Below are positions 62,933 through 64,000 of a DNA stretch of 64,000 nucleotides, in pieces (positions within the stretch are counted from its first letter, which is position 1; each line of letters starts with the position of its first letter). The position numbers and the translations under genes are program-made. The stretch lies in assembly GCA_900541575.1 (NCBI GenBank), contig UQKO01000001.1, positions 43,412-107,411 on the forward strand, written 5' to 3'. Under the pieces are notes generated by a model. The model did not search any database. It was not told where the DNA came from and worked only from the letters and a program-made list of their open reading frames with translations. This stretch comes from an uncultured Prevotella sp. Its GTDB lineage: Bacteria; Bacteroidota; Bacteroidia; Bacteroidales; Bacteroidaceae.

Positions 62933-63771
62933 GCTTTTGGATGTCGCTCTTTCTCAAAGCTGTTAGGCAAGAGAACAGAAACGCACGTTTCAAGGCAGGG
63001 GCGGAGCAAGGTGTGGATGCCAAGCGGATAACCTCGTCTTGTGAAAGATGCTCCTTGTCAGTCGGAATGGTCTCGATACGTTCCAGAAAGCCATTCGGGT
63101 TCTCCTTTATCTTATGGTCACGATAGGCTGTATGGATTGAAGCACGGAAAGTTACCTTTCGGTTTCCTCCTTCGCACCTCGGCAAATCAAACATGTTTGA
63201 TTGCGCTCGGTTTGTCGTCGGGTGACCAGTAGTTGGCTGCTGAGTTGATATGTAGTTTTCTGTTCTTATGCAGTCCCTGTCGTGCTGTAAGCAGAAACTC
63301 ACGAAATCTGTTGCACAAGTCCACGTTTATCTCCCCGAAGGTACACTTGCCTTGCGTGAAGGTACGAAAGTGCATATAGACGTGTTGCCACTTGGAGTTC
63401 TTCTTGTCCGCCAGTCTCTTGAAGTAGGCAAGGAAATCTCCTTTCATCTTCTCCTTGTCGAAGAAATCGTAACGTTCGTTGACGATAGCCTCGAAGCGAC
63501 GGCAGCGTATCGCCTCGGCTCTTGCCGTAAGGTTAAGGTTGTACTTCTGTTCCATCTGGTTCTTCGGTTTGGCATAGATGTAGATACCAAGCGACTCATG
63601 GCGGATGACTTTCATCGTGCTCTCATCACGATAGCCTGGATAATTTGCTGTTCTTTCTTCCATTGCTCGCAATTCACATTTTCTTGTCGGTCTCATACTC
63701 TTTGGTATTGCATTGTTCAAATTCATTTGAGTATTCCACCTATGGAGTAAACGGAAGTGAACCATTGACAA
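62925..63771 (-). pseudogene. Truncated and interrupted tyrosine integrase
   Basis: Two frames encode one integrase. The N-terminal part (63187-63771; recognisable from RHESLGIYIYAKPKNQMEQK) contains the SAM-like core-binding domain up to INSAANYWS. A 70-bp insertion (63153-63222) then shifts the frame. The sequence resumes as TFRASIHTAYRDHKIKENPN and runs to LTALRKSDIQKLTY, which includes the first catalytic Arg. At 62925 similarity stops, inside the end of the GIY-YIG gene. The HxxR and Tyr of the catalytic domain are absent, so it cannot recombine DNA. The true N-terminus is unclear, since residues before RHESL do not look like the family. Confidence 0.75.
63153..63222. repeat. 70-bp palindromic insertion inside the integrase
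   Basis: Removing exactly these 70 bases restores the integrase codons ...YWS-TFR... in one frame. At its centre is an 18-bp perfect palindrome AATCAAACATGTTTGATT (63185-63202), extended imperfectly by CCTCGGC on one side and GCGCTCGG on the other. It encodes nothing and looks like a miniature insertion. Confidence 0.65.
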
Positions 63772-64000
63772 CCTTTGTCAACCCAGTCCACGATATAATG
63801 CTTTTTGCTTATCAACTTCAAATCTGTCATCCATTGCAGTCACTCGTAATCCCTCGTAATCCCTTGTCAACAGCATTCACGCTATGACAAAATGAATAGG
63901 AGAGCTTGGCGTTGTTAGTGGTTTGATTTCAAATATTTTTCTTTTTATTGCTGTCCGCTAAAAGTTTTCGACCGATATAAATTAGGGCTGGATTCCTCGC
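63772..64000. other. Unassigned window end with a short tandem repeat
   Basis: No gene that I can support. CTCGTAATCC occurs twice in tandem at 63843-63862. Minus-strand frames near 63700-63850 look weakly coding in pieces, as if another gene were broken here, but no family is recognisable. Confidence 0.4.

Noticed and set aside
63268..63750. 160-codon plus-strand frame
   Set aside because: Antisense to the integrase core-binding domain, whose minus-strand reading is clearly the real one.

Overview
The window looks like a chromosomal stretch from a member of the Bacteroidales, most likely Prevotellaceae or a close relative; the genus is not fixed by the sequence. Four things point there. At least a dozen promoters fit the Bacteroidetes pattern TTG/TTTG-N19/20-TAnnTTTG. 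Most start codons have only A-rich upstream sequence instead of a strong Shine-Dalgarno. The ATP synthase operon starts with beta and epsilon. Several families are typical of the phylum: DUF4421, DUF4248, BspA-type leucine-rich repeats, WG repeats, a PIF1-like helicase with an HRDC-like end, and secreted proteins with T9SS-like C-termini. Apart from the last 6 kb and a few intergenic patches, the sequence reads as stable core genome.

Layout. 0.1-9.3 kb (minus strand): purF-carA-carB, running PRPP amidotransfer then carbamoyl phosphate synthesis, followed by a Gfo/Idh/MocA oxidoreductase and a DUF4421 protein. 9.3-10.4 kb: a gene-poor patch with a repeat element and tRNA-Thr(CGU). 10.4-17.4 kb (minus): a secreted WG-repeat protein, the helicase, an ECF sigma/anti-sigma/periplasmic trio and a small secreted protein. 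17.5-20.5 kb (plus): a TPP riboswitch followed by thiE and thiC. 21-22.2 kb: a small membrane protein and a TtcA-like tRNA thiolase. 22.5-30.1 kb: the complete F1Fo ATP synthase operon (atpDC-orf-atpBEFHAG). 30.2-36.5 kb: mscL, gapA, miaA, a lipid kinase-like gene, a second copy of the repeat element, a lipoprotein and a Crp/Fnr regulator. 37-41.9 kb: an alpha-glucan operon (debranching enzyme, GT4, GH57). 42-43.1 kb: repeats and a broken DUF4248 gene, then a lone polysaccharide-export lipoprotein. 44.4-48.8 kb: three secreted proteins (BspA-like LRR, GH20 hexosaminidase, ricin-like). 49-50.1 kb: an envelope trio (holin-like, YtxH). 50.3-57.9 kb: a SPOR lipoprotein, rlmN, pdxA, then a five-gene module (nucleotidyltransferase, ATP-grasp, CDP-alcohol phosphotransferase, flippase-like protein, HAD phosphatase) that looks like an envelope lipid or phospho-headgroup pathway.

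58-64 kb is a decaying mobile region. It holds an IS200/IS605 transposase remnant, four adjacent genes broken by single-base frameshifts, an HTH gene, a lipoprotein gene with an in-frame TAG, and an intact AT-rich gene encoding a GIY-YIG domain set inside an array of eight ~45-residue repeats. That gene ends exactly where a truncated tyrosine integrase stops, and the integrase also carries a 70-bp palindromic insertion.

The most notable items are the GIY-YIG repeat protein and its junction with the integrase, the dispersed element whose 22-bp unit occurs three times in one copy and six in the other, the lipid-type module, and several small palindromic or interleaved elements that no gene explains.
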